Below are positions 6,673 through 14,400 of a stretch of DNA of 20,947 bases, piece by piece; within the stretch, counting starts at the first letter, position 1; every line of letters begins with the position of its first letter. Both the position numbers and the translations under genes were made by a program. Below the pieces are notes generated by a model that had not been told where the DNA came from, did not search any database, and worked only from the letters and a program-made list of their open reading frames with translations. The stretch comes from Pirellulales bacterium (GTDB lineage: Bacteria > Planctomycetota > Planctomycetia > Pirellulales > Thermoguttaceae): positions 1 to 20,947 of the forward strand of contig JAUWHT010000010.1 of assembly GCA_030605745.1 (NCBI GenBank), read 5' to 3'.

Positions 6673-7560
6673 CTACAACAACCCGTAATCGGTCAGTGTC
6701 TCTTGCAGTTTGGCTTCCTGCGCGGGGGTGAGCGGTGTCATGGGCATGCGTAGCTGGCCGGTGTCGCGGCCGACCATTCTCATGGCGGCCTTGATGGGGA
6801 TCGGGTTGGTGGCCAGTGAGAGCATGTCTCGGCATAGTGGGAACAGCTTCTGATGCCAGCGCTGGGCCTCAACGATGTTGCCGGATTCGAACGCCCGAAT
6901 CAGCGCGATCATGTCCTGCGGAATCAGGTTGCCGACGACCGAGATCACGCCCCGGCCGCCGATTGACATCAGCGGCAACGTCAGGCTGTCGTCGCCGCTG
7001 AGCACCGTCAGGTCGGTGGCTGCCAGTATCTGCGATGCCTGGTCCATCGAGCCGGTGGCCTCTTTGACCATGGTGATGTTAGGCAGTTCAGCCATGCGGA
7101 TGATCGTTTCCGGCTCGATGTTCTTGCCCGTCCGGCCCGGGATGTTGTAGACGCAGATCGGCACTTCAACCGCCTCGGCCAGTGCCTTGTAATGCTGATA
7201 GAATCCTTCCTGGGTCGGCTTGTTGTAGTAAGGGGCCACTACCAGTACGGCGTCGGCGCCTGTTTTGGCAGCCCAGCGTGTCAGCCGCAGTGCTTCGTCG
7301 GTACTGTTGCTGCCGGTACCGGCCATGACCTTGATCCGCCCGGCCGCCGCCTCGACCGTCGCAGCGATCACACGCTCGTGTTCCTGGTGCGAGAGCGTGG
7401 GCGACTCACCGGTAGTCCCCACCGGACAAAGGCAAACGGTCCCCGCCTCGATCTGGAACTCGACCTGCTGCTGGAGCACGTCGAAGTCGACCTGCCCGTC
7501 GCGAAACGGCGTGATCACGGCCACCGACAGGCCGGCAAATTGTTCGCTTCGTGTGGGCAT
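6673..7560 (-). CDS. dapA: 4-hydroxy-tetrahydrodipicolinate synthase (lysine/DAP pathway)
   Basis: DapA condenses pyruvate with aspartate semialdehyde to give 4-hydroxy-tetrahydrodipicolinate, the entry to diaminopimelate and lysine. The 295-residue protein has all catalytic residues: GTTGES (residues 48-53, with the Thr pair), Y111-Y112 in APYYNKP, Y138 in VYNIPGRTG with R143, and the Schiff-base lysine K166 in MVKEATG. SIGGRGVISVVGN closes the barrel. Length is normal for the family. ATG 7558-7560 has no Shine-Dalgarno site. The product is cytoplasmic and normally tetrameric. Diaminopimelate would be needed for peptidoglycan, which planctomycetes are now known to make. No other lysine gene is adjacent. 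Related N-acetylneuraminate lyases share the fold, but the GTTGES and VAPYYNKP motifs favour DapA. Confidence 0.93.
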   Translation of the reverse strand: MPTRSEQFAGLSVAVITPFRDGQVDFDVLQQQVEFQIEAGTVCLCPVGTTGESPTLSHQEHERVIAATVEAAAGRIKVMAGTGSNSTDEALRLTRWAAKTGADAVLVVAPYYNKPTQEGFYQHYKALAEAVEVPICVYNIPGRTGKNIEPETIIRMAELPNITMVKEATGSMDQASQILAATDLTVLSGDDSLTLPLMSIGGRGVISVVGNLIPQDMIALIRAFESGNIVEAQRWHQKLFPLCRDMLSLATNPIPIKAAMRMVGRDTGQLRMPMTPLTPAQEAKLQETLTDYGLL

Positions 7561-7774
7561 GGCTGGCTGGCTCGGGCTGGGGGCTTGAGAAACAATGGAA
7601 CTTCACAATGGGCACATGGTACGGAACAAAGGCATCGTGCACCAGTACCCCCCGGCGGTGTGATCAACAACGTACCCACACATGAGCGGGGTTGCACTGT
7701 GTCAGATGGCTCAGTAAGATAAAGTTGGGGGCAAGAGAAAAGGTCGCCTAAGGGCCTAGTTGACGGTAGATATT
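7561..7774 (+). promoter_or_regulatory. 214-bp spacer between dapA and the toxin-antitoxin pair, with a weak sigma70-like promoter
   Basis: This spacer separates the divergent dapA and antitoxin genes and holds no gene that I can support. On the plus strand TTGCAC (7692-7697) and TAAGAT (7715-7720) are separated by exactly 17 bases, 54 bases before the antitoxin ATG. Only three of six and four of six positions match the sigma70 consensus, so this is a candidate only. No clear operator palindrome or heptamer array is present, which makes this one of the few spacers without a tandem repeat. Confidence 0.3.
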
Positions 7775-8011
7775 ATGAACAAAATCGTTGTGGACCCACC
7801 GCTCCGCTCAAGACTGGATAATCTTGACTCGCGATTAGAGTTGTGTGACCAATCTGGTCGGGTACTGGGCTATTTTGTGCCGGCGTCTGAACAGCGTCGT
7901 TTGCTTTACGCCTGGGCCCAGGCTGAGTTCACGGACGAAGAAATCAAGTGTGCCCGTCAAGAACCCGGCGGCATGACCATCGCAGAGCTTCTAGCCGACT
8001 TGGCTGACTGA
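7775..8011 (+). CDS. Putative antitoxin of a ParE/RelE-type pair
   Basis: A 78-residue protein beginning MNKIVVDPPLRSRL. It is small and acidic and lies directly upstream of a ParE-like toxin gene, sharing one base with it (stop TGA 8009-8011, next ATG 8011-8013), which is typical translational coupling of type II toxin-antitoxin operons. The N-terminal half (VELCD-like LELCDQSGRVLGYFVPA) looks like a small beta domain, and the C-terminal half (DEEIKCARQEPGGMTIAELL) is helical and would be the toxin-binding arm. I do not recognise a named DNA-binding fold, so autoregulation is assumed only from family behaviour. An in-frame TTG at 7760 is possible, but ATG 7775 matches a usual antitoxin start. 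The assignment relies mainly on gene order. Confidence 0.65.
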   Translation: MNKIVVDPPLRSRLDNLDSRLELCDQSGRVLGYFVPASEQRRLLYAWAQAEFTDEEIKCARQEPGGMTIAELLADLAD

Positions 8012-8277
8012 TGAGATACACGGTCACTTGGAAACCGTCGGTCAAGCAGCGGTTGGCAGAGATATGGATGACTGCATTGGACCGCAGTTCAATCACCACA
8101 GCGGCCAATACCATTGATGCTCTTCTTCAAGTGAATCCGCTTGATCGGGGAGAGTCACGTAGCGGGCGTGTACGCATCCTTATTGAACTGCCCTTGGCTG
8201 TAGTCTACGAAGTCCGTGAAGACGATCGGCTGGTTCAGGTCCTCTCGATCCGCCACGTCCCCGCGCGCCCAAGATAG
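8011..8277 (+). CDS. ParE/RelE superfamily toxin-like protein
   Basis: An 88-residue basic protein. The opening YTVTWKPSVKQRLAEIW, the central LDRGESRSGRVRIL and the final VYEVREDDRLVQVLSIRHV follow the ParE/RelE fold: a strand, two helices, then an antiparallel sheet ending in a V.VL.I.H strand. ParE members poison gyrase, while RelE members cut mRNA on the ribosome; which applies here cannot be told, since the catalytic residues of RelE vary. It is coupled by a one-base overlap to the preceding antitoxin gene. The TAG stop (8275-8277) forms the first bases of a heptamer array, so the repeat abuts or has invaded the end of the gene. Confidence 0.75.
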   Translation: MRYTVTWKPSVKQRLAEIWMTALDRSSITTAANTIDALLQVNPLDRGESRSGRVRILIELPLAVVYEVREDDRLVQVLSIRHVPARPR

Positions 8278-8310
8278 CTGAAAGCTGATCACTGACAACT
8301 GACAACCGAC
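8276..8310. repeat. Heptamer tandem array AACTGAC (five units)
   Basis: Units AGCTGAA, AGCTGAT, CACTGAC, AACTGAC and AACCGAC run from 8276 to 8310. The AACTGAC consensus is very close to one of the short tandemly repeated repetitive sequences known from heterocystous cyanobacteria. The array begins within the stop codon of the toxin gene and ends five bases before the pdxJ stop, filling the whole convergent gap. Confidence 0.85.
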
Positions 8311-8314
8311 CACT

Positions 8315-9028
8315 TCACAAAACCAACTGCTTCATCTCGCGCACGGCTTGCTCGAACCCGACCATAATCGCCCGGGCGACGATGCTGTGGCCGATGTTCA
8401 GTTCGTGCATTGCCTCGATGGCGGCCACGGGGCGGACGTTGCGATAGGTTAGTCCGTGGCCGGCGTGCAGTGCCATTCCCGCCCGGCGGATTTGGGCCCC
8501 GACCGTGGTCAGTGCCACGAGTTCCTTTTGTTGTTCCGGTCCCGGTCGGGCAAGCGCATACCTGCCAGTGTGCAATTCGACCGCATCGGCGCCAAGCTCG
8601 GCGGCCGCCTCGATCTGTTGTGGATCGGGATCGAGGAACAGGCTGACCGATATCCCGGCCTCGCGCAGCCGGCCGATTACCTGGGCCACCCGGTCATGCC
8701 GGCCGGCAACGTCGAGTCCGCCCTCGGTGGTAATTTCTTCCCGCCGCTCGGGCACCAGTGTGGCCTGGTCCGGCTTCACCTGGCAGGCGATCTCCAGAAT
8801 CTCCTGTTCGCAGGCCATTTCGAGGTTCAGCTTCACGGCGACCGTCTGGCGAAGGATGCTCAGGTCGCGGTCGAGGATATGTCGCCGGTCCTCGCGCAGG
8901 TGCAGCGTGATTCCATCGGCGCCGCCCAGCTCCGCTAGCGCGGCCGCCCAGACCGGGTCCGGTTCGTTAGTCCGCCGTGCCTGCCGCACGGTTGCCACGT
9001 GGTCGATGTTTACGCCGAGTTCGGGCAT
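8315..9028 (-). CDS. pdxJ: Pyridoxine 5'-phosphate synthase
   Basis: PdxJ condenses 1-deoxy-D-xylulose 5-phosphate with 3-amino-2-oxopropyl phosphate in the last ring-closing step of the DXP-dependent vitamin B6 pathway. The 237-residue protein carries every family block: GVNIDHVATVRQAR at the N-terminus, GITLHLREDRRHI (His and Arg of the active site), VKLNLEMA, LVPERREEITTEGGLD, VSLFLDPD, AVELHTGRYA, LHAGHGLTYRNV and ELNIGHSIVARAI. Length is normal. It is a cytoplasmic TIM-barrel octamer in characterised members. ATG 9026-9028 is preceded within three bases by a heptamer repeat array and has no Shine-Dalgarno site. It is convergent with the ParE-like pair. Confidence 0.95.
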   Translation of the reverse strand: MPELGVNIDHVATVRQARRTNEPDPVWAAALAELGGADGITLHLREDRRHILDRDLSILRQTVAVKLNLEMACEQEILEIACQVKPDQATLVPERREEITTEGGLDVAGRHDRVAQVIGRLREAGISVSLFLDPDPQQIEAAAELGADAVELHTGRYALARPGPEQQKELVALTTVGAQIRRAGMALHAGHGLTYRNVRPVAAIEAMHELNIGHSIVARAIMVGFEQAVREMKQLVL

Positions 9029-9031
9029 GAA

Positions 9032-9066
9032 GAGGGGCGAGGGGCGAGGGGCTAGGGGCTAGAGAT
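9032..9066. repeat. Heptamer tandem array GAGGGGC (five units) at the pdxJ start
   Basis: Units GAGGGGC three times, TAGGGGC and TAGAGAT run from 9032 to 9066. The array ends three bases before the pdxJ start codon (minus strand), so the pdxJ leader reads as repeated GCCCCTC and no Shine-Dalgarno site is possible there. The G-rich plus strand has quadruplex potential. Confidence 0.9.
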
Positions 9067-9085
9067 TTCTGATTCAGGATCTGCG

Positions 9086-9110
9086 TTTAGCCCCGCCGTC
9101 TACGGCGGGG
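9086..9110. repeat. REP-like hairpin with TTTAG head
   Basis: TTTAG (9086-9090) is followed by a 20-base near-perfect palindrome, CCCCGCCGT-CT-ACGGCGGGG, at 9091-9110. Head and hairpin resemble each arm of the larC/panB pair at 4758-4840. It lies 31 bases downstream of the mntA stop and could end that transcript, although no T-tract follows. Confidence 0.75.
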
Positions 9111-9140
9111 AATTGGCGACCAAAGGAATACCTTAAACGT

Positions 9141-9515
9141 TTATGCGTGAAGGTGCCGCTGGGCCAGGGCCATCTCGTCTTCGTACTCTCGGGCGGTCAG
9201 CGATACGAATTCTGCGCACCGTGATGCGTCGCGACAATAGACCAGCCGCCCGGACACCGCCTCGAAGCGAAGGACCGACGAGGCGTCGTTGAGGACCACC
9301 AGATCGATCTCACCGAAGCACAGCGTTTCTTCCAGGTCCGCACGGAGCGTGGCTAACTCGTCGAGCCCGGGCCTCGATTCGGAGAATATCCCAATATCCA
9401 GATCGCCGCCGTCACGAACCTGCCCGTCTCTTGCGGAGCCGAATGTCCAGGCGGCAATGATATTCGGGTTGGCCGAAAGCGTTTCGGCGACGCCTTCAAT
9501 CGCGACCTTTTTCAT
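9141..9515 (-). CDS. mntA: MNT-type nucleotidyltransferase antitoxin (type VII toxin-antitoxin)
   Basis: A 124-residue minimal nucleotidyltransferase. The signature GSX10DXD is exact: G26-S27, then D38 and D40 in GGDLDIGIF, with the third metal residue D71 in EIDLVVLND. In characterised HepT/MntA pairs this protein adenylates a tyrosine of the HEPN toxin (the Tyr of RX4HXY), which neutralises its RNase activity; here that follows from family knowledge. The start is ATG 9513-9515, preceded seven bases upstream by GAGGTG, which lies inside the hepT coding region. A longer frame to 9551 would add twelve residues unlike the family. The gene overlaps the end of hepT by 20 bases, ensuring coupled translation. 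Confidence 0.88.
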   Translation of the reverse strand: MKKVAIEGVAETLSANPNIIAAWTFGSARDGQVRDGGDLDIGIFSESRPGLDELATLRADLEETLCFGEIDLVVLNDASSVLRFEAVSGRLVYCRDASRCAEFVSLTAREYEDEMALAQRHLHA

Positions 9516-9912
9516 AGCGTAGCACCTCGTTGCGGAAGCCCTCGAAATCACCCAGGCGGCGGTTCACAATGTCAACGAGGATTTCAACGTCAATTTTCTC
9601 GTAACGGTGAACCACGAAGTTGCGAAACTGCACCATCTTGCGATATGACTCGCTGTCAGACAATGCGCCAAGTTGAACGCACCGCCGGACCGCGTCGCCA
9701 CCGGTTGCCGCGGGTGTCTGGCCGGCCAGTGAGATAATCCTGTGGCAAACGTCAATAACAATTTCCACCAGGATCTGAAGGTTTCGCTCGACGGCCTTGC
9801 GGATATGCCAATCCTCGTTGAGTTGGTCGGTGGTCAGTTCTCCCAGCGAGCGCAGCTCTGTCAGCGTCTCATCGAGCAATTGGAATTTTCTGAGGATTAC
9901 GCCGCTAATCAT
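9496..9912 (-). CDS. hepT: HEPN-domain toxin (HepT-like, type VII toxin-antitoxin)
   Basis: A 138-residue all-helical protein of the HepT family. The RNase motif RX4HXY is complete at residues 97-104 (R97, H102, Y104 in RNFVVHRYEKID). The helical core DWHIRKAVERNLQILVEIVI and the CHRIISLAG segment match the HEPN dimer interface of the family. HEPN toxins cleave RNA, tRNA in the characterised Shewanella and Aphanizomenon systems. ATG 9910-9912 has no Shine-Dalgarno site but overlaps the stop of a nine-codon upstream frame, so it may be translated by coupling from the antitoxin gene upstream. mntA follows with a 20-base overlap, the standard order for this module. Confidence 0.88.
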   Translation of the reverse strand: MISGVILRKFQLLDETLTELRSLGELTTDQLNEDWHIRKAVERNLQILVEIVIDVCHRIISLAGQTPAATGGDAVRRCVQLGALSDSESYRKMVQFRNFVVHRYEKIDVEILVDIVNRRLGDFEGFRNEVLRYEKGRD

Positions 9913-9938
9913 AGTAACAAACTGGCAAAATGTTTCAC
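9909..9938 (-). pseudogene. Possible leader remnant of a lost RelE/ParE-type toxin
   Basis: The minus strand reads GTG AAA CAT TTT GCC AGT TTG TTA CTA TGA from 9938 to 9909. It starts by overlapping the stop of the upstream antitoxin (CTGTGA). The resulting MKHFAS is, from memory, the usual beginning of toxins paired with this antitoxin type, and the GTGA overlap is their usual junction. The frame then leaves the family and stops within the ATGA that starts hepT. It could be a translated coupling leader. The match is only six codons, so coincidence is not excluded. Confidence 0.4.
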
Positions 9939-10135
9939 AGTTCAGTACACCTACCCGCGCGGAACTCGCTTATGGCTTGATCTGCAAGCCCATCCAGCTT
10001 CCCGGCCCGGATATCCTCTTCAATCTGCCGGTCCCATAATTCCGCCTCGAACTGGTCGAACCACGCGCGAAAACGGTGCAACTCCTCCTGTGACAAACGG
10101 GTAACTGCGGACTCGATCTCTTTGACTGTAGTCAT
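9935..10135 (-). CDS. Orphan antitoxin-like protein
   Basis: A 66-residue protein, MTTVKEIESAV to RAGRCTEL. Its LSQEELHRFRAWFDQFEAEL core followed by WDRQIEEDIRAGKLDGLAD and a short C-terminal helix is a pattern I know from small planctomycete and cyanobacterial antitoxins that precede RelE/ParE-type toxins. It would act by binding a toxin; no DNA-binding domain is evident. The start is ATG 10133-10135; a GTG at 10153 would add six unsupported residues. No toxin follows: after a 22-base gap comes hepT, and the gap reads like the toxin's first codons. It may now be a stranded antitoxin or a third component of the HEPN/MNT operon. Confidence 0.65.
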   Translation of the reverse strand: MTTVKEIESAVTRLSQEELHRFRAWFDQFEAELWDRQIEEDIRAGKLDGLADQAISEFRAGRCTEL

Positions 10136-10193
10136 GCCGTTAGTATATCCCACAGTGCATTGCCGGGCAAGTCGAACGAGGAAACGAACGATC

Positions 10194-11435
10194 TCACCGC
10201 CGCGGCCGGCCGGGGCGGTTCGAGAGTTGTTGGTCCGCGGGCTGGTCGTCGAAGACCGTCCAGACGGGGATCGTGTCCTTTAGCCGGGCCAGGTACGTCT
10301 GCATTTCTTTTCTGGTCCGCTGCCGGCGGATCTTCTTCTCGATCTCGACCTGGGCTTCCAGGAACGGGACGCGGTGGGCGTCCTCGCGCTCGGTCACACG
10401 GATGATGTAAAACCCGCGGTCGGATTCGAGAATTGGGCTGAGCCGCCCCACCGGCAACGCGAACAGTGCCCGGTCGAATACCTCGGAAACCAGGCTGCCC
10501 TTAGTGGTCCAGTCGCGCTGTCCTCCTTCGGAGGCCGTGGCCCCGTCGGACCCCACCCGGGCGACCTGTGCCAACGCGGCGCCGGCCAGAACCTGGTTGC
10601 CCATGTGTGCAATCAGCGCGTGTGCTTCGGCCTTGCCGGGATGCTTCGAGAAGCGGACCATCAACTCTTCCCAGCGTGCCCGGGCCGGCCTGTCGAATTC
10701 GGACAGGTGATTGTTGTAGTAGTCCAGCATCTGATCACAGGTGATTTCCCCGTCGAGCTTGGCCTTTTGGCGAATCCACTGCTCGGCCAGGGTACGCTGC
10801 ACGAACGCACGCCTGCGTTGTTGAAGCGAGCTGCCCATGCTCCGCAGCTTCTCCTCAAGCTGCTGCCGCGTGTCGACCTTTGCCCGCTTCATCAGGTCCT
10901 TCAACTCGACTTGCTCGAAATGCTTTTTGAGGCTCTTTTCGACCTGCGGGAAATTCTCCTCCGGAATCGAGCGTCGGGCATCCTGGTAGATCAGTTTCGT
11001 CTCGATGTAGCTGTTCAGCCGTTGCCGGATCAGCAGCTCTCGCTGCTTTTCTAACTGGTCGGCCGGTATCCGGTCCTTGTTGGCGGCGATCAACTCGTCG
11101 ACGCCCGGCATCACCTCGCCGGCCAGGATCACGTCGGAACCGACCCGGGCGATGATCTGCGCGCCCTCACAGGGCTTCATCTCGGCCTGGGGTAAATGCT
11201 CCCCCGCCGGGCCTCTCCCGGGAGGAGACCAATTTTGAGGAGCCCACTGCTTGGGCCGGACTTCAGTCCCCGGCCACGACTGCGGCCGTGACGCCTGGAC
11301 CGGCCGGCTCGGTGGACCGGGCACCACGCCGTACTGGGTATTGACCGGCGCCGTCCACTGTGCCGCGGTGATCGCACCCGGACAGACTGCCAGTGCAAGA
11401 ATTGCAAATTGGAAATTGGAAATTGCAAATTGCAA
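10194..11435 (-). CDS. Exported peptidyl-prolyl isomerase/chaperone (SurA-PpiC type)
   Basis: A 413-residue secreted foldase. After the signal peptide comes a Pro/Gln/Trp-rich linker (about residues 30-85). Next is a SurA-like helical chaperone region (about 93-235, including ADQLEKQRELLIRQRLNSYI and YIETKLIYQDARRSI) and a parvulin domain (about 250-355, with ARWEELMVRF as strand 1, TTKGSLVSEVFDRALFALPV and DRGFYIIRVTERE). It would help fold or isomerise exported proteins. The start is TTG 11433-11435 because GGGAGGAA at 11442-11449 sits at ideal distance; no ATG is available, and the next upstream TTG lies before that site. Residues 1-12 (MQFAISNFQFAI) are encoded by a heptamer repeat array and form the first half of the signal peptide, which lacks the usual basic residues. 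It follows mfd with 47 bases between. Confidence 0.85.
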   Translation of the reverse strand: MQFAISNFQFAILALAVCPGAITAAQWTAPVNTQYGVVPGPPSRPVQASRPQSWPGTEVRPKQWAPQNWSPPGRGPAGEHLPQAEMKPCEGAQIIARVGSDVILAGEVMPGVDELIAANKDRIPADQLEKQRELLIRQRLNSYIETKLIYQDARRSIPEENFPQVEKSLKKHFEQVELKDLMKRAKVDTRQQLEEKLRSMGSSLQQRRRAFVQRTLAEQWIRQKAKLDGEITCDQMLDYYNNHLSEFDRPARARWEELMVRFSKHPGKAEAHALIAHMGNQVLAGAALAQVARVGSDGATASEGGQRDWTTKGSLVSEVFDRALFALPVGRLSPILESDRGFYIIRVTEREDAHRVPFLEAQVEIEKKIRRQRTRKEMQTYLARLKDTIPVWTVFDDQPADQQLSNRPGRPRR

Positions 11436-11441
11436 ATTGAT
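11400..11441. repeat. Heptamer tandem array AATTGSA inside the foldase signal-peptide codons
   Basis: Six units run from 11400 to 11441: AATTGCA, AATTGGA, AATTGGA, AATTGCA, AATTGCA and AATTGAT. The array begins immediately downstream of the GGGAGGAA ribosome-binding site and contains the TTG start codon. Because seven is not a multiple of three, three units are translated as seven codons, giving alternating LQFAI/SNFQFAI hydrophobic sequence. It is AT-rich against a GC-rich background. Confidence 0.9.
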
Positions 11442-11449
11442 TTCCTCCC
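11442..11449 (-). promoter_or_regulatory. Strong ribosome-binding site deciding the TTG start of the foldase
   Basis: The minus strand reads GGGAGGAA here, with eight bases between GGAGG and TTG 11435. It rules out the upstream TTG at 11459, which would place this site inside the coding region, and supports initiation within the repeat array. Confidence 0.75.
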
Positions 11450-11482
11450 GCGATGACAAGCGGGCGGATTATAGCGGCAGAT

Positions 11483-14400
11483 TCACTCCGGCCGCAACAG
11501 CGATTTGACCTCCCCGAAAATCGCGTCCGGCTGCGTAAGTTCTTTGCCCAACGGGAGATACGCACTTCGGCCGTCCACCACCCTCAGCCGCCCGCCGCTG
11601 CGGTCGACCAACCGGCGGATTTGATCCGCCAAAGTGTAGCCGAAAACCACGTACTGGTCCTCTATATGGATCGAGTCGATTTGCCACCGGTGGGCAGCGA
11701 TACGCAATTCAGCCAGCGCGATCAAACGCTGTACTAACGGGGGGGGCAACCCGAACCGATCTGCCAGCTCCGAGCAAAAATCCGCCAGCTCCGAACGGCT
11801 CGACACCCGCGCCAGCCGCCGGTAAAGGTCGATCTTCAGCCGCATGTCGGGAACATAAGAAGGTGGGATGTAGGCCTCGCCCGGCAGGTCGATCTGAACC
11901 TCGATCGACTCGGCAGCCGGCAGCCGCTTCAGCCGGCTGACCGCCTGCTGAAGCAGCGAGCAATACAGCTCGTAACCGACCACAGCGATGTGCCCGCTCT
12001 GTTCGGTCCCCAGGATATTGCCCGCACCGCGAATCTCCAGGTCGCGCATCGCAATGGCGAACCCCGCGCCCATGTCGCTGAACTCTTCGATCGCGTGGAG
12101 CCGCCTGGCGGCAGTCGGCGAAAGGTTCTTGTTGGGGTCGATCAGCAGGTAGCAATACGCCCGGTGCTTGTACCGCCCGACCCTGCCGCGGAGCTGGTGC
12201 AGGTCGGCCAGCCCGTAACGGTCCGCCTCGTCGATGAACATTGTGTTGGCGTTGGGGATGTCCAGCCCGCTCTCGACGATCGTGGTCGCCAGCAGCAGGT
12301 CGTATCGCCCGCCGACGAAATCGAGCATCACCCGTTCGAGTTGTGTCTCGGGCATCTGTCCGTGAGCGACGGCCAGTTTGGCCTCGGGCACGATCTGCCG
12401 GAGCCTGGTGGCAACGGCCTGGATGTCTTGCACGCGATTGTGCACGAAGAATATCTGCCCGCCGCGGCCCAACTCGCGCATCACCGCGTGACGGATCAAC
12501 TCGCCATCGGACCGGGTCACCCGTGTCTCCACTGCCAGTCGATCTTCCGGCGGCGTCTCCAGGTTCGAGATATCGCGCAGCCCCAACAAGCCCATGTGCA
12601 AGGTCCGTGGGATGGGCGTGGCAGTCATCGTTAGCACGTCCACGGTCCGCCGCAGCGCCTTCAACCGCTCCTTTACCTCGACGCCGAACCGCTGCTCCTC
12701 GTCGATTATGACCAGCCCCAGGTTATCAAACCGCACGTCCCGCTGGGCCAGCCGGTGGGTGCCGATCACAATGTCGATCGTCCCGCCGGCCAGCCGCTGG
12801 ACGATGCCCGCCTGCTGCTTTCGGCTGGCGAACCGCGACAGCGCGGCAATCTCGAAGGGGAACTCGGCCATCCGGTCGGTGAACGTGCGGTGGTGCTGCT
12901 CGGCCAGGACGGTGGTCGGCACGAGGATCGCCACCTGGTAGCCGGCGTCGACCGCCCGAAATGCCGCCCGCATCGCCACCTCCGTCTTCCCGTATCCCAC
13001 GTCGCCGCACAGCAGCCGGTCCATCGGCCGCGGCCGGGTCATGTCGGCCTTGACAGCCTCGATGGTGGTCAACTGGTCGTCGGTCTCGTTGTACGGGAAC
13101 GAGGCGTCGAATTCTTGCTGCCACTGGGTTTCCAGGGCGAAGCTGATCCCGGGCCGCGACGCCCGGACGGCCTGCAACTGGAGCATCTCGGCCGCCAGAT
13201 CGGTCACCGCCTGCTGGATCTTGTCCTTCTGGCGGTGCCAGGTACGTCCGCCGAGCCGTGCCAGCGTCGGCCGGCTCTTCGATCCGCCCACGTACTTCTG
13301 AACCAGGCCGATCTTCGAACTGGGTACGTACAATTTCGTCCGACCGTGGAACTCCAGCACCAGGTGCTCTTCAACCTGGCCGGCCTTTTCCAGCAGCTTC
13401 AACCCGCGGTACCGGGCAATGCCGTGCGCCACGTGGACCACCAGGTCGCCCTGGCGCAGCTCGATGAAGCTGTCGATCACCCGTCCCAGCCGTCGCCGGG
13501 CGGGCCGCCGCAGATCGGACCGGCGAAACAACTCGCCGCTGCCAAGTAGCACAATCCGCTCAGGCACCAGCCGGAACCCGGTTTGCAGCGACCCGATGGG
13601 GAAATGGAGCTTACCTTGCCGGGCCAACTCCGTGCTGCCGAAGACCTCGGCCAGGCGGCGGACCTCCGCTTCCGTCTGACAGATCACGAACACCTCCTGC
13701 CCGGCGCCTGCCTCGTCCAACTCGTCGCGGACCCGGTTGATATCGCCGCTGAAGCGCTCGACCGATTCGATCCTGAGCCGGCAGGTCTGCTCCAACGAGC
13801 CGGCGGCCACGGCCGAGGCGGTCACCGACGGGAACCGCAGCACCCGCTCGATGGCCGCCCGCACGCTATGAAAATCCTCCGGCCGGTCGAGCCGCTCGAG
13901 ATACTCGCCACCGCGCTCGTGCAGCTCGCCCGGCTCGATCAGCAGGAACCAGCTCCCCGGAGGCAGGTAATCGGCCAGATGGGCTCGGTCACGGAAGTTC
14001 GGCTCCAGGATCGTCACGTCCACCGCATCCAACGTGGCCAGGCTCCGCTGGCTGGAGACCTCGAAGCGGCGGATCGACTCGATCTGGTCGCCGAACAGCT
14101 CCACGCGGACCGGGTCGTACCAGTCGGGCGCAAAGATATCGACGATTCCACCCCGCACCGAGAACTCGCCCGGCAACTCGACCGCCGACGTGTTGTGAAA
14201 CCCGCCCAGGACCAGCCACTCGGAGAGTTCCTCGACGGCCAGCTCACTGCCGGTCCGCAGCGATTGCGTTTGCCGTGTAAGCGAGTCCCCCTCGGGCACC
14301 GGCTGCAAAAGGCTCTGAATGCTGGTGACCACCAGCTTCGGCCGATCGCCGCCGAGCAATAACTTCAGCAGACGCACCCGGTCGCCGAATACCTCGTCGT

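Noticed and set aside
13583..14362. Long plus-strand frames inside mfd (also 11990-12634 and 12755-13549)
   Set aside because: All lie antisense to conserved Mfd domains, a normal effect of high GC content.
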